From NCBI GenBank assembly GCA_029215795.1, contig JARDYH010000003.1:65976109-66040108 (forward strand): a stretch of DNA of 64,000 bases, in the 5' to 3' direction. Shown here piece after piece: positions 9,953 to 21,133 of this stretch. The first letter of the stretch is position 1; each line of letters starts with the position of its first letter. Made by a program: the position numbers and the translations under genes. Source of the stretch: Anniella stebbinsi (lineage: Eukaryota > Chordata > Lepidosauria > Squamata > Anniellidae). The notes beneath the pieces were generated by a model, which did no database searches, was not told the origin of the DNA, and saw nothing but the letters and a program-made list of their open reading frames with translations.

Positions 9953-10139
9953 AAAAGGAATTCTACAGTCTCCTTTTGAAAACAGGCTGGGTGGAACTTG
10001 CAAGCTGGATACTAGATGTACAATGTGTCTACTTCTTCTTTACAGAACAAGCTCCAACAAGGTTAGACTCAACCAACATATTTGCACATGGAATGGCTAG
10101 TTTGTACTGTTCTGAGGGAAAACTAAACAGTTGAAGGAG

Positions 10140-10660
10140 CTGGGTGCTGAAATTGTGTTTTATGTTGTTGTTTATATGTCTAATTTTTGAATGGTTGGTT
10201 CAGGGCATGATTTGATTTGGCCAATTATTTTTATTACAGGCAGTGTTAAGTAGGGGGGATGGGGAGTTAGAATGTTGAGCTCTTTGAATGTTGTTGCCTG
10301 ATTGGTTGGTTGATTTGGAGTGGCAAGGGAGAGGATAAAGGGGGGAATTGAGAGGCAGTTGGGGGAAGACTTGGAAGAGGGAGAAGAGGGAGAAGGATAG
10401 GATTAGGAAAGTGGGGCTATAGTTTTCGGGGGTGGCGAGGGGTATAGTTAATTTAATAACATTAAACCTAAGGTGTATTTAAATATATTTTCCTTTATAA
10501 ATAAAGTTTTCAATATTGTTTTGTTATTTGAACCACTTTTACTCTGTCTTATTTGTTACCTTAGATACACACTCACATTCACGTACAAAGATCAGTAACA
10601 AGAAGGATTATAGTTTCCTCATTCTTTTTGAGAATAAAGAAGAGGGTGGTGGCAGCGAAA
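10140..10660 (+). mobile_element. Possible LTR and leader of a Gypsy-like element
   Basis: The stretch has a purine-rich block at 10,330-10,420, an AATAAAG polyadenylation signal at 10,500, and a U5-like 'gttttcaatattgttttg' after it. About 130 bp downstream is 'ggtggtggcagcgaaagaga', which resembles the primer-site and leader words of Ty3/Gypsy elements. Exact ends and target duplications were not found and no gag frame follows, so this remains tentative. Confidence 0.3.
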
Positions 10661-10859
10661 GAGAAGTTTTGGATAGTGTTACAGAGGGTAGTGATGTCAC
10701 AAGCTGCAAGCAACATTAGTAAAGGCACTAGAAACCACTATCTTGGGCATGTTAGTTATGAAAAGGCTTTACTGGTGATGACATCCCACATATAGAATGC
10801 CCTATGGACTGACCTGGTATACCTTTAAGGTTTAGATGCCCAATAAAGACTTTTTGAAA

Positions 10860-11097
10860 ACAATTCAAACAAAGCATTTTAGTTGGTTTTATTTTTAGTT
10901 GATTTTTAGTAAAGGGTTTTAATTCTGCTTTTTATTGAGTGTGGTTTTATTTTGTTGTTGCATCTTCTATATTAGCCATTTTACTCAGTTGCTTTTATCG
11001 CCTTTTGTTTTTAGAGATGTCAAATTATTGGTTTTTTTTCTTTTTGTGACCTTATTTGGAAAACTGATTTTAAATTTGAAAAGAAGGCAATAAACAC
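10860..11097 (+). mobile_element. Decayed LINE 3' UTR (L2-like)
   Basis: A T-rich run of 'ttttatttttagttgatttt' character ends with 'gaccttatttggaaaactga' and 'gaaggcaataaa'. This resembles the 'gtaaaccgc...ataaataaa' 3' ends of L2-type LINEs in the window, but is much diverged. No coding part is left. Confidence 0.4.
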
Positions 11098-11674
11098 CCC
11101 CAAATGCATCCATATATAAAATTCATCTGAATTGAATACAACCCTATGCTAGGACTTTGTGTTTTGGATGTCATTAAACATAATTACAGAATTGATCAAA
11201 ATTACCATTCCTTCATTAAAGAATGACACTTTTAATACAGTTTGGAAGTAACAGGAATGAGCTGCTGAAAGATTTGATTTTACGCTTCCTTCTCACCTCT
11301 CCTTGTCTTTCAAAAGCTTTGATTTCTCGTTTTACAAGCTTCCACATAATGTCCATGCTCAGAAACTGTAGGCTTATTAAACTAGATCCAAATTCAAGAG
11401 GTTCCAAAGCCATGGATTTGTTTTAGCAGGACCTGATGCCATGGTTTCATTCTGAGTTGTTTTCAGTGACCATAGTTTTAAAAACCAATCATGAGTTCAG
11501 CTGTCACAGAAAACTGTGGTAAGTTTAAAATGGAAACTTTCAATCTGCTTCTTAGAGATGCAAACAAGGAGGGAAACACAAAATCAAGACTCATCACAGC
11601 TCATCTTGTGACAGAAAATCATGATTTTTCCATTATATCTGTACCAAACTATTGTGTTTCCATTTTTGAGTGTC
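11098..11674. other. No gene seen
   Basis: Two overlapping opposite-strand frames of about 65 codons (11,216-11,426) have no recognisable motif. I see no repeat borders. Confidence 0.45.
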
Positions 11675-11722
11675 AGGGCCAAACTAAACATTTATTAAAG
11701 CACACATAGTGGAGCAATGCTT
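11675..11722 (-). mobile_element. Half copy of the 1,011 MITE
   Basis: AGGGCCAAACTAAACATT, then an AT-rich gap and CACACATAGTGGAGCA, match the reverse complement of the right half of the element at 1,011-1,111. The second half is absent, so this copy is truncated. Confidence 0.65.
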
Positions 11723-12690
11723 GCTTTCTCTACTCTCCTGAAAACACATGCAACCCCAATTCAGTTCCAGGAGAGAAGGATTTAAGTTTCCCCCACCCCC
11801 ATTAGCTATTCTCATGTACAATCCCATCAGGATTTACCTACAGGATTTAGAGAATAGGGTCTATACCAATATGATTTCAAAAAAACTTTTACTGAAAAGT
11901 TTTAACCTTTCTTTCATTCACACAACAGTGTTTTTTCCTACAATAAGGCCTAGCATAGCATAAACTCATACTGTTTAAGAGTACAAACTATGATCCAGGT
12001 GGTCAATGGTTCAAAACTCACTTTAACATGAACTTATTAGGTGGCTATTCTCAGTCCTCTGATTCCCCTCTCAACTCACAATCCAATACTGACTGGTTGT
12101 TGTACATATCTAACTTAGGTGTAACGATTACAGAGATAATGCATATGTAGTACTTTGAGAATTCAAAAACGAGCCAAGTATTACTTGACTGTGAAAAAAA
12201 TTGGGCATAAAATCCCTTCCAGAATTACACCTAAAACAATTCTCATTGGAAATGTTCAGAATACAAAGTGTGTGGAGATGCTAAGATTGTCCTTCCTTCC
12301 TTAGAATTTTGTAGTTACCTGTGATTGCTGTGTGAAGTAGTCATTTGACAAGTTATTGAAGAGGAATCAAATTTAAAACAAGAACTAATGCATTCCAAAA
12401 GTGAATTGAAACAAAGTAAGACTGCTGCTTCTGTGACAAGCTTGTCAGAGGATCTTCAAAAGCACTTAAAATGTTGAAATACCTGACAAGAAAATAATAC
12501 GTTGCCAATAATCCCCGATAAATATTTCAAGGACAGAATACACAGCTAAAACCATATTTGGGCTGTGCAAACACAGTTTTAAGTTTTGATTTTCTAATGT
12601 TAACTCTTTGTCATTCAAATGTTAACTGTACATTTTAAAATACTGAGGGGTAACATGGATTACTGAGGAGCAGGCAAAGAAATATCAGTG
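11723..12690. other. No gene seen; unique AT-rich DNA
   Basis: No conserved frame, RNA gene or repeat border was recognised in this stretch. Confidence 0.45.
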
Positions 12691-12985
12691 GAAGATTACT
12701 GTTATGGATCTGTAACTGGTTTAAAAAAGAGGAAGTGGAGAGTAGGAAGGATAGAAGAAGTGTGGTCCCTAAGGATCTGTGTTGGGATCAGTGCTTTCTA
12801 ACTTGTTAATTAATGATCTGGAGTTAGAGATGAGCAGCGAGGTATCAAAACTTGACATGAAATTATTCAGGGTGGTAAAAACAAAAAGGGATTACACAAA
12901 TTCATGGAGGATAGTGCTATCAATAGCTACTAATCATGATGGCTACATACTACCTTCAAGATCAGAAGCACCATGGCTTTGAATA
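12691..12985 (+). pseudogene. CR1-like LINE fragment, left part
   Basis: The plus strand contains a decayed reverse transcriptase segment; 12,779 onward reads LGSVLSNLLINDLELEMSSEVSKL, in place of the usual GSVLGPLLFNLFINDLE. It then skips to the ORF2 end and 3' region ('aattcatggaggatagtgct', 'tactaatcatgatggctaca'). It is interrupted at 12,991 by a second CR1 in the opposite orientation and resumes at 13,187. Confidence 0.75.
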
Positions 12986-13186
12986 TCACTTCAGAAAATA
13001 AGAACATAAGAAGAGCCATGCTGGATCAGACCAGGGGTCCATCTAGTCCAGTACTCTGTTCACACAGGGGCCAACCAGCTGTTGACCAGGGACCTGCAAG
13101 CATGACATGGTGCAACAGCACTCTCCCACCCATGCTCCCTAGCAACTGGCACATATAGGTTTTCTGCCTCTGATACTGCCTCACTT
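12986..13186 (-). mobile_element. CR1-like 3' end nested in another CR1
   Basis: The inserted piece (12,992-13,180) reads on the minus strand as the CR1-like 3' end: it finishes with 'ggatcagaccaggggtccat' reversed and 'cttatgttcttatt'. It is flanked by TCACTT at 12,986-12,991 and 13,181-13,186. The outer CR1 copy is continuous across it. Insertion is therefore younger than the host element. Confidence 0.8.
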
Positions 13187-13345
13187 TCTGGGAAACAACA
13201 GTGGGAGTGGGCCATTGCACTCATATCCTAATTGTGGTCTTCCCATAAACATTAGGTTGGCCACTGTGGGAAATTGAATGCTGGACTAGATATACCTTTG
13301 GCCTGATCCAGCAGGCCTCCACTTATGTTTTTTTTTATTATTCTT
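13187..13345 (+). mobile_element. CR1-like LINE fragment, right part
   Basis: The outer element resumes with 'ggccattgcactcatatcct', 'aggttggccactgtgggaaa', 'tgctggactagatatacctt' and 'ctgatccagcaggcctccac', ending in 'ttatgtttttttttatt'. This is the typical CR1-like 3' end in plus orientation. Confidence 0.8.
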
Positions 13346-14111
13346 ATTATTTAGCATCTTTATAGGAATATAGTAAATCAATCAATCGGCAAGCTTAGTC
13401 TAATGGTTCATCTTGTTAAAGTCTCGTATGCCAGAGTGGGGCCCATGAAGTGGGGGGGAGGAAGAAAAATATGGATGAACAAAAGGGGACTCCTTCTGTG
13501 GAGAGTTAATTTTAGGCAGCTCCCATTGGCCAGATTTCTTGACCCTGAGAGAGGCCTTTTCATGAATAAGGGACTATGCATGAAAAAATCAGGCAATAAA
13601 TGGGTCTGGAAGACGAAGCCCAGGATGGAGGGGCTGTATTCCCCTCTCTAGGTAGAAAATAAATAAGCAAGTAATTCAGGAGCCTTGGAGAAGGTACATG
13701 GGGGGAAAATATCCCTTACCTCTAGCTGAAGCCAAATTCAACCCTATATTAAGGTTCAGCAAGTCCCCCCTTTTTTTGCTGCATTATCACCTATGACTGT
13801 TGCTATTGGTTTTTGTACTAGATGCTGTACAGAACATTCCAATGAATATCTCTAATAGCTCCCAGAGACTCTGAAATCAATCTTCCTGAAGACACTTACA
13901 GGAGTGAAAATTCAATGCACAGTGTGCTACCTGGAAGGAATCTCACACATACACACTCCTCTGCCAACAGTATTTTAAAAACTTCAATAAAAGAAAACAT
14001 TAATAGTTGAAATCAAATACTTTATTTACTGATTGAGGGGTGGCTGAAACTCTCACCCCAAATCCAACCTCAACTTCTTTCTGCTTAGGATCAAACTGGA
14101 CATGATGATAA

Positions 14112-14113
<2 letters not shown>
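13346..14113. other. No gene seen
   Basis: Overlapping opposite-strand frames of 82 and 62 codons (13,403-13,651) have no recognised motif. No clear element border was found. Confidence 0.45.

Positions 14114-14153
<40 letters not shown>
14114..14153. repeat. (TC)n microsatellite
   Basis: Twenty uninterrupted TC dinucleotides. The minus-strand open frame with an RE repeat across it is a by-product of the repeat. Confidence 0.95.
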
Positions 14154-14157
<4 letters not shown>

Positions 14158-14820
14158 GCAAGTTCCCACCACTTCTGTCACATATAAGGCAAGGCATGCA
14201 ATTTAATAGAAAGAGGGATGCACATGTGAGATTTGCTACAGGGTGGAAATTGGTGGACAGATCTGAGAGTTCTGCAGTCTTTATCCAAATTGTCCTTTTG
14301 CTCTTCAGATCATACATCCATGCCTCGCTTCACACATGATTGCAGCAGACCTGCATTTAAGGCCTATCACCATCATCACATCTAGTTTTTCAGCCATTCA
14401 ATACACATTTTCGGCTATATATTGGTTTTTAATTCCAATAATCTTAACAATTTCAAATATTAAGACATTTGCTTTGTTTGCACACTGACTACAAATTGAA
14501 TATAAAACAAAAGTAAGTTTCACTTTAACAGTAAACTTATGCATCACTGTGTTCAGTGGTGCATACTCCCATGTAATTGTACTGAGGCTTGCAGTGAAAA
14601 TGCCCCAATGCCACAAAGAATATTGAAAAAGGATGCAAAGATATTTTTAAAATATCCATAGTAATCAAAGAAGTATTCTTAAATATTTTAGCAGTCTACA
14701 CTATAAAAAACAAAGAGAAATAAACAAAAACAAATGGGAAATAATCTATCTGAGATGATGGTTTAAGGATATAAAATCCATAGATAAAATAATTCCCAAT
14801 TCTTGATTTCTCTCATTATT
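14154..14820. other. No gene seen
   Basis: AT-rich DNA with no recognised coding motif, RNA gene or repeat border. Confidence 0.45.
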
Positions 14821-15207
14821 TCATCAGATACAGAACAACCACCTTTTCACTGCCCAGTCACCGAGGTAATCAGATGGGATTCTCTTGGTGGTTCTGCCTG
14901 GACCTATCAGATTCCCAATTGGTGTTTACCTGGAGAAAAGCCTTCAATATGGTGGCTCCCTTTCTGTGGAACTTCCTGCCTCTGGAGGTCAGGCAGGCAC
15001 CAACATTGTGTTATTTTTGGTGCCTGCTGAAGACATCTTTATTTCAAGAAGCCTTCCTTGATTGATCAGCTACTATTTTTGTTGGTATTGGGTTGTTGTT
15101 GTTTTTTAACTTTTAAAATTGTGTTTTATTCTTTTTATCTTTTATTGTTCTCCGCTCTGGAAACTGTTTAGATGTGGAATGATATATAAATGTTGTAAAT
15201 AAATAAG
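14821..15207 (+). pseudogene. L2-type LINE 3' end, decayed
   Basis: The frame at 14,874-15,065 ends with AFNMVAPFLWNFLPLEVRQA followed by LLKTSLFQEAFLD. This is the C-terminal block of L2 ORF2 (compare AFSAVAPRLWNELPREVR at 2,200). The 3' UTR follows ('tgttctccgctctggaaact', 'gatatataaatgttgtaaat') and ends in AAATAAATAAG at 15,207. It is 5'-truncated and frameshifted. Confidence 0.8.
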
Positions 15208-15328
15208 TGTGTTTAGGATTACAGCACCACTTTCTTGCAGTGCACTGAGAAACAAAACAATATTACATCACGTTCCCTCTTACTTACCAACATTTACATA
15301 TATCAATGCTATATTTGGTCTTTTTCAG

Positions 15329-15451
15329 ATAACTTTTCCAAATCTTATGGTAGATTCACACAAGTGCCAGGCCTCTACAGAGTTATTTGTGTAAATTGGT
15401 GCTTCCATGTGCTGGCTTGTATACTACAATATGTGAACAACATTGTTTCAG
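15329..15451 (+). other. Exon candidate (unrecognised)
   Basis: An acceptor with a good pyrimidine tract (GGTCTTTTTCAG) ends at 15,328 and a perfect donor CAG|GTAAGT lies at 15,449-15,457. The 123-nt interval is a multiple of three. One frame is open throughout (…KSYGRFTQVPGLYRVICVNW…). The peptide is unlike anything I recognise. A chance pairing in intron-like DNA is quite possible. Confidence 0.2.
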
Positions 15452-15457
15452 GTAAGT

Positions 15458-18400
15458 GCTATTGCTATGAGTGAAATCTCAATAACCACATGTATAGCTC
15501 TATGAAGCCACCAGTTCATGCAAAAAATACCTCCTTATGATACAGCTCGACAGAGCCTGCCAGGGGCTCCACATGCTCAATAGGCAGTCACATGGGAAGC
15601 ACCTTCAAGTGTGAACCAGCCTTTAGAAACCTACAAAAGGCTTCTGCAGCTATTCATGAAGAAATGCACATATCTAGTAATTACAATTATCATATTTGAT
15701 TTAGGCATCGAGTATGGCATATAAAAGGATAAATAAGATCTTAATAAGATAATTTGCATGTGTAAACAGTTGCGTTGCCATTTTCTATGAAATAAAGTTA
15801 TAATTTACTGGAAAACTGATTTTGTAATATGGTTTTTTTAATGATTTTTAATTCATAAAATGAAAGTGTGTGTTATCTTCAGAGATGTTTTTAAAGCAAC
15901 TAGTAATAAAAGAAATGAAGTCACACAGACAGAACTTACTGAAAGCAAACAGATAAATAAGACCTCAACCGCACAACACTGCCAGTGAAGAATTGCAACT
16001 TCTCTGTTTGGTGTTGGTGCTCTCTAATTCTTGTGCCAATCACATCTTCCTAAATAACAGTGAAGAACACTGTTGAAAATGAAAGCGATTATTATCCATC
16101 GCAAATGACTGCATTTCTTCTCACATACAGTAGTCTCTGTAGTATTATAATTATGCATTGTCTGTCTATTTATAAGCAACAGAACTTTGTAAGATAGTAA
16201 AAATGTTCTCATGCCAAGCCACCACTTAACCAAATATGTTTGTAAAAATAGAGAGGCATAATTTGAAACAGGCTCTACGTTTTCACTGAATCATCATGTT
16301 CAAATACTATCAGATCAAGTTTTATCTTTAATAAGAGGATCCATTGGACACCAGGTTTGAAGTACATAAATAGAGTAGTTAAGATGCACAGTCATGTACA
16401 CAATAAAGCACTTACAAGAACAAAATTCCTGTGCATAATGAGGAAAGGCTTGAAGAGATTATAAGAACACACCATATGTAAAGCCAATTAATGAGTGAAA
16501 TGCACTTCTCACAATGAACAATGTCTGTTTCCCCTAATTTTAATGCTTTCACAGAATAAGAGAAGAATGTCTGTTCTCTTATACCAGGAATGGGTTCAGG
16601 GCCATTTTCACCTCTCCTGCCCGCTCCCTCTCATCAGCTTGCCAGTAGACCACACTTATCGCTGCTCCACCACTTAAGTTCAGAGACAAACTATTACAAA
16701 GGGATAAAACAGATAAAATAATTTTGTTTGGAAGCTAAATTTGTCTGTTTTAGCCTTCCGTAGCAGAGACCTGATGGTAAACCTCCAATTTTCTTTGCTG
16801 CCACCACAAATTTTGAGTGGGTGGTGGCCGCACACAATGTGCATGTTGCCCATCTTATACAAATATCTGATCAACTTGTAGGCTTAAAATTATTATTCTG
16901 TTCGTCTGGGACTGTAAGAATGGGAAAGTGGGATTTGGCAGTCACACTAGTGAGCCAAAACATGCTCTGTTTGATCTAGTGGTTTTGGTCTGTTGGGTTA
17001 CAAGTTATGCAGGCCTGTTCAAGTCAGCCTGTCTACTTGAGTAGCAGAGATACTGTCAGAGTGCTTAGAAGAAGATAAAGGTAACGGACTACATTTAATG
17101 AACATGCACCCTGTTTCCTGAGTGGGCACCCTTCCCCGCCCCTCAAAAAACATATCTCCTTCCCATTTAGAAACTACATCAAAGAATAGCAATTCTATCC
17201 CTTGCTTGAGGGAGGGATCAGTGCCTTTTGAAACCATCAGCCACCATTCCCAACTCCACACTCATCTCAAATGTACTGGCCAGCCTAGCAACCAATGCAT
17301 CTCCAATTGATGAAAGACAAATAGTGACTTTTTATTTATTTTTTTATTATACCCAATTTTTATACAAGAAAAGGCAATTTATACAAACAATCAAGTCAAG
17401 GACATACACACACAAAAAGACAGGAAGCATTCTACAGTAAAGTGAAAGAAGTATATGGTCAAATATTGTCCCGATATTTATTGCAAATAGTGACATTCTT
17501 AAAGTCTTACACGCAAAGGATGAATGTGGGTGGGGTCATCATTTAGAAGAGAGCAAGGAAGAAAAAAGATGGTTCTGCAAGGGAGCTGAATAATGATGGG
17601 CTCTTATCACTTTATATAAAGGTACATTGAATTGATATATGTACATGGTTGATATGCCAGGAGATGGTAAATCAATGTTCGTATCTCTAGTATTTGTTAT
17701 ATTTGCATTATTATTGCAGGCCTATGACCTTCATACCAGAATTTATAAGTTGCCGTTTGCTGTTGTGTTGTTGTTTTGGAACTAAAGCTATCTGCAGTGA
17801 GTAGATGAAGTATCCAGCACTTGGTAAACCAGAAGAATATTAAGAGTGGCTAACTCAAGAGTGGCTAACTACAAAATTCTGCATGCAGGACTTACATATT
17901 TATCTTTGGACCAAGAGAAACTACTGTTTGTATTGTTCTTGTATGAACAGGCTGCTTGTGGTCATTGCTGTATTGTTTTATGTATACCTGCGGTTCTAAA
18001 TATAGAAAGTTTGTTTAATTCAAATCCTTGCAACTTTTATTCCAACTAAGCCCCATAGGAGCACAGGCAGAAGCTACCACAGCACAGGACTTGGAGAAGA
18101 TGCAAAGCAGAATGCCTAAACAGACTGGGCAAAGCTAGAACCAAAAGAAAAACAGGTGGGTCAAAGCCAACTGGAAAATTGCAACTAGTACTTGCCCACC
18201 AACTCAGTTATAACCTATCTTTATGATCGCATTTCCATACACATGTTCACTCTTTGGAAAGCATAGCACTAGTATGAAAAGAAAAAAAATAGCTATACAG
18301 ATTGAGCCCAAGGTCAAACCCTGAGACTGTGTTATGTCATCTAACAGTCACAACCCAGGAATACTAATAATGAAAATATTTAAAGTTCTTTTGAAAACAA

Positions 18401-18857
18401 AAATACACATGTTCATTCCTTTCGAATTCTCCTATGGTAAATTACTGAAAATATTAGTCCACTGAGGTAGGAAAGAAATAATCTCTCCAAGTACCACTCA
18501 ATCAGTACAGTATATTCAGGACAAACTAAAGTGCACTGGAACATGGACAAACGAACACAAAAAACAAGGCAGTCATTGGCACCAGAAGCTCATAATTTAC
18601 AAACACGTGACTAAATTGGAATAGTGGCATCTTTGTTCTCAACTGAAAACAGAATTATCAATGAAATTCAAACATGGCCATTTTGGTTGTAAAGCACATG
18701 CATAAAACGTCATCATGATACTTAAGTAAGACGAACCAGATATGCTGGAACCCTTTAAGCAAGCTATACCATAAAGCTGCATTGAGAGTGCAAAGTAGTA
18801 GTTTGCAGAACAAAGCTTAAAACAGAATCTTCCTGTAACAGAGTACAGAACATTTAC
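15458..18857. other. No recognisable gene; unique AT-rich DNA
   Basis: No conserved coding motif or RNA gene was recognised in 3.4 kb. A T-rich stretch at 17,325-17,480 ('tttttattatacccaatttt') may be an old LINE 3' end on the minus strand but could not be placed. Confidence 0.45.
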
Positions 18858-18925
18858 AGTGCAATCCTATGCATGTTAACTAAGAATAAACTTAGTGCCA
18901 CCTTGTCAATGGGGCTTACTTCCTG
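18858..18925 (+). mobile_element. MITE-like repeat fragment
   Basis: The words 'gtgcaatcctatgcatgtta' and 'atggggcttacttcctggta' match a dispersed short repeat seen also at 9,405, 34,882, 52,055 and 53,088. In squamates this is part of a small palindromic element; only part is preserved here. Confidence 0.5.
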
Positions 18926-19621
18926 GTATCCTTAAGAGTGCAGCTCTTAAGCTCTCAGAGAAACGTAGGTGCACTTAATTCTCAGTAAAATCATTTCAAT
19001 CACACTTTTACAGTTAAGGCATTGATCTCAATAGGGCTTAGGCGTGCACATTACTTTATCAGAACTGGTCATAATTAATAAAGGCTGTTTCTAAGCCACA
19101 AGTGTGTTATTCACTAGTGCAAGTGATGTTGCACCAGCGGAAGGTAGGTCCCGAACTTGCAGAAGAAGAGAATACAGTTATGTTTGCACAAGTATGGTTG
19201 CACAACTGGTTGGGCATTACACTTGCACAATGGTTTGAGCAACCAGCAGCCCATAATTCTTGCACAATGGAGTCTGCAGAATAACAGAATATTAGCATTC
19301 TTTAGTATTCAATCATTTTAAAGGGACCAAATCAGCATCTGCTAAGTAAATTCTCTGCATTTCAAAAGCAAAAATCAACCGCAACAGAAGTGCTTTGATT
19401 GGGCACCATTCAGTATGTTCAGTAGCTCTTAAAGTTGAAAATAATATGCACCCTTGTTTAAAGTGTAAATAACCAAATGGTTCTTCATAAAACATTAATT
19501 CCTAGATAAATGTCAATTTTTTATAAAAAATGATAGTGGATTTCATAAGTGATATTTCTAAAACTTTGCTAAAATTATGAGTTCTAGGTATCCACTATTA
19601 GGTACTACAAAGTAGAACGCT
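18926..19621. other. No gene seen; local TTGCACAA-rich patch
   Basis: Between 19,120 and 19,270 the word TTGCACAA or its near variants recurs several times. It may mark a decayed DNA transposon. No coding sequence is recognised. Confidence 0.4.
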
Positions 19622-19942
19622 TTGGATCAAACTAGACACTAGATTAGCTCTTGCATGATTATTAATAATTTAAAAAGCAGCTGTGGATGAAAGGTAAAGT
19701 TGATTGTTCCCCCCCCCCCATGCCCACTATTAACCCTGGGAAGAAAGTACCAATTGAATTTTCCTCCCAGGACAAATAGCAGGCACAGAGACCATGGTGG
19801 AGCCAAAGGGTTAAAGCCCTCCTCCCCGCATGCCGCAGTCTCAATCTGATATTCTCTTACTCAGACTCACTCACTCACCCCTATTTAAAAATCATGCAAG
19901 GGTTAATAACATAACTAAAGTCACACATCTAGTTCGACCATT
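19622..19942. mobile_element. Inverted-repeat element, ~320 bp
   Basis: The left end 'tggatcaaactagacact' with 'cttgcatgattat' mirrors the right end: the reverse complement of 'aaaaatcatgcaagggttaa' and 'catctagttcgacc'. The termini are diverged but collinear. The interior contains a C-run. No transposase is present and no sure target duplication was identified. Confidence 0.5.
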
Positions 19943-20707
19943 TGAAAGTGATGTAAGTGATGACTTTGTTTAACTCTGTGAGATGACTGACACATTTACA
20001 CATGTTACATTTCATCTAGCATTCTCTCTTCACGGGGAATTCTGGAAATTGTAGTTCTTTACTGAAGACTCTGTTTCCCATTATGTTTCTCTCATTTAAT
20101 TAGGGTATGTAATTTTTAAAATGCTCAACCACTGAGTTAAAGCCCTTCGCCTGTATTGGAATGCTTGTATAAAAAAAATTCATCTGCACAATATGAGAGC
20201 TATACATATAAATAATTAATTCAGCCAAAGTTGGCTACCCCTTGTGCAAAAGTACATTGCGATTTGGACTGGTTTTGTCTGAAAACCTTCTTCCCTTGAG
20301 AAACAATGCTGTTGTTCTAGGAAGCAAGTAGTCACAGGATCAGGCCTATCAGCAGCCAGCACCGGCCTTTCCCAAGTATGTCACTCTCTACTGCAGCAGC
20401 AGTCAAATAAGGAGTGGCTGGGGGTGTTTCGGACCAGAACACAGGGGGAGGGACTAGGTGACTAGCCTGCCTGCCCCCCAATTTGCCCTCTTTCCACAAT
20501 GTGGTGCTGGAGAAAGCTCAATGAGTTCTGTATTGATCCCTACTTAGAGCTCCACTGTGCCTTTAAGCCAGGCGAAGAGCCAGTGTGCAGAGTCTCCAAC
20601 CACTGTGAAAAACCTGTTCCAGCCCTATCTACTCAGGGAAGTAATGGTGCTGCTGTATAACCTGACTTTTAAAGTAATAGGGCTTGATAAAATATCCCTT
20701 GGCTCAG
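19943..20707. other. No gene seen
   Basis: A short palindromic-repeat remnant ('gggaattctggaaattgtag') lies near 20,035-20,060. Otherwise no element or coding sequence is recognised. Confidence 0.45.
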
Positions 20708-20708
20708 A

Positions 20709-20758
20709 CAGATAGCTAGAAAGATAGACAGATAGACAGACAGACAGACAGATCGATC
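20709..20758. repeat. GATA/GACA microsatellite
   Basis: The run 'agatagctagaaagatagac' continues into (AGACAGAT)/(GACA)n and GATCGATC, about 50 bp of imperfect GATA/GACA tetranucleotides. The array is short. Confidence 0.85.
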
Positions 20759-20913
20759 TATTACTTATTGCAGTTAGAAAACATAGTTTTGTTAATACCT
20801 AACTAGTAAATAAACTAGGGCTGGGGCTATATTGAGATATTCTTTAGGGATTAGCTTTGCTTTTTGTAATTTATGCACAAATCAAAAGTGTTGCTCTAAG
20901 AGATCACTCTCTA

Positions 20914-21060
20914 GCACAGACTTCCCCAACATGGTGCACTTCAGATGTTTTAGACTACAATTACCAAAATTCCTGACCACATCACCCATACTGGCTGGGG
21001 CTGATGGAAGTTGTAGTCCAAAACATCTGAAGGGTACCAGGTTGGAGAACGCTACCCTAG
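20914..21060. mobile_element. Palindromic hAT-like MITE
   Basis: The left half 'ccccaacatggtgcacttca' / 'gatgttttagactacaatta' mirrors the right half 'gttgtagtccaaaacatctg' / 'ggtaccaggttggagaac', giving an approximately 140-bp hairpin. Related copies or halves lie at 30,850, 38,080, 41,680, 51,826, 55,505 and 55,733. It is non-coding. Confidence 0.75.
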
Positions 21061-21133
21061 TAAATGCAGCTTAGACAGGAAGGCAGAGCCCTGAAAGACA
21101 CACAATTACAGCTATCATATCACTTCAGGAATG

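Noticed and set aside
14000..14317. Minus-strand frame with an RERERE run
   Set aside because: Produced by the (TC)n microsatellite.
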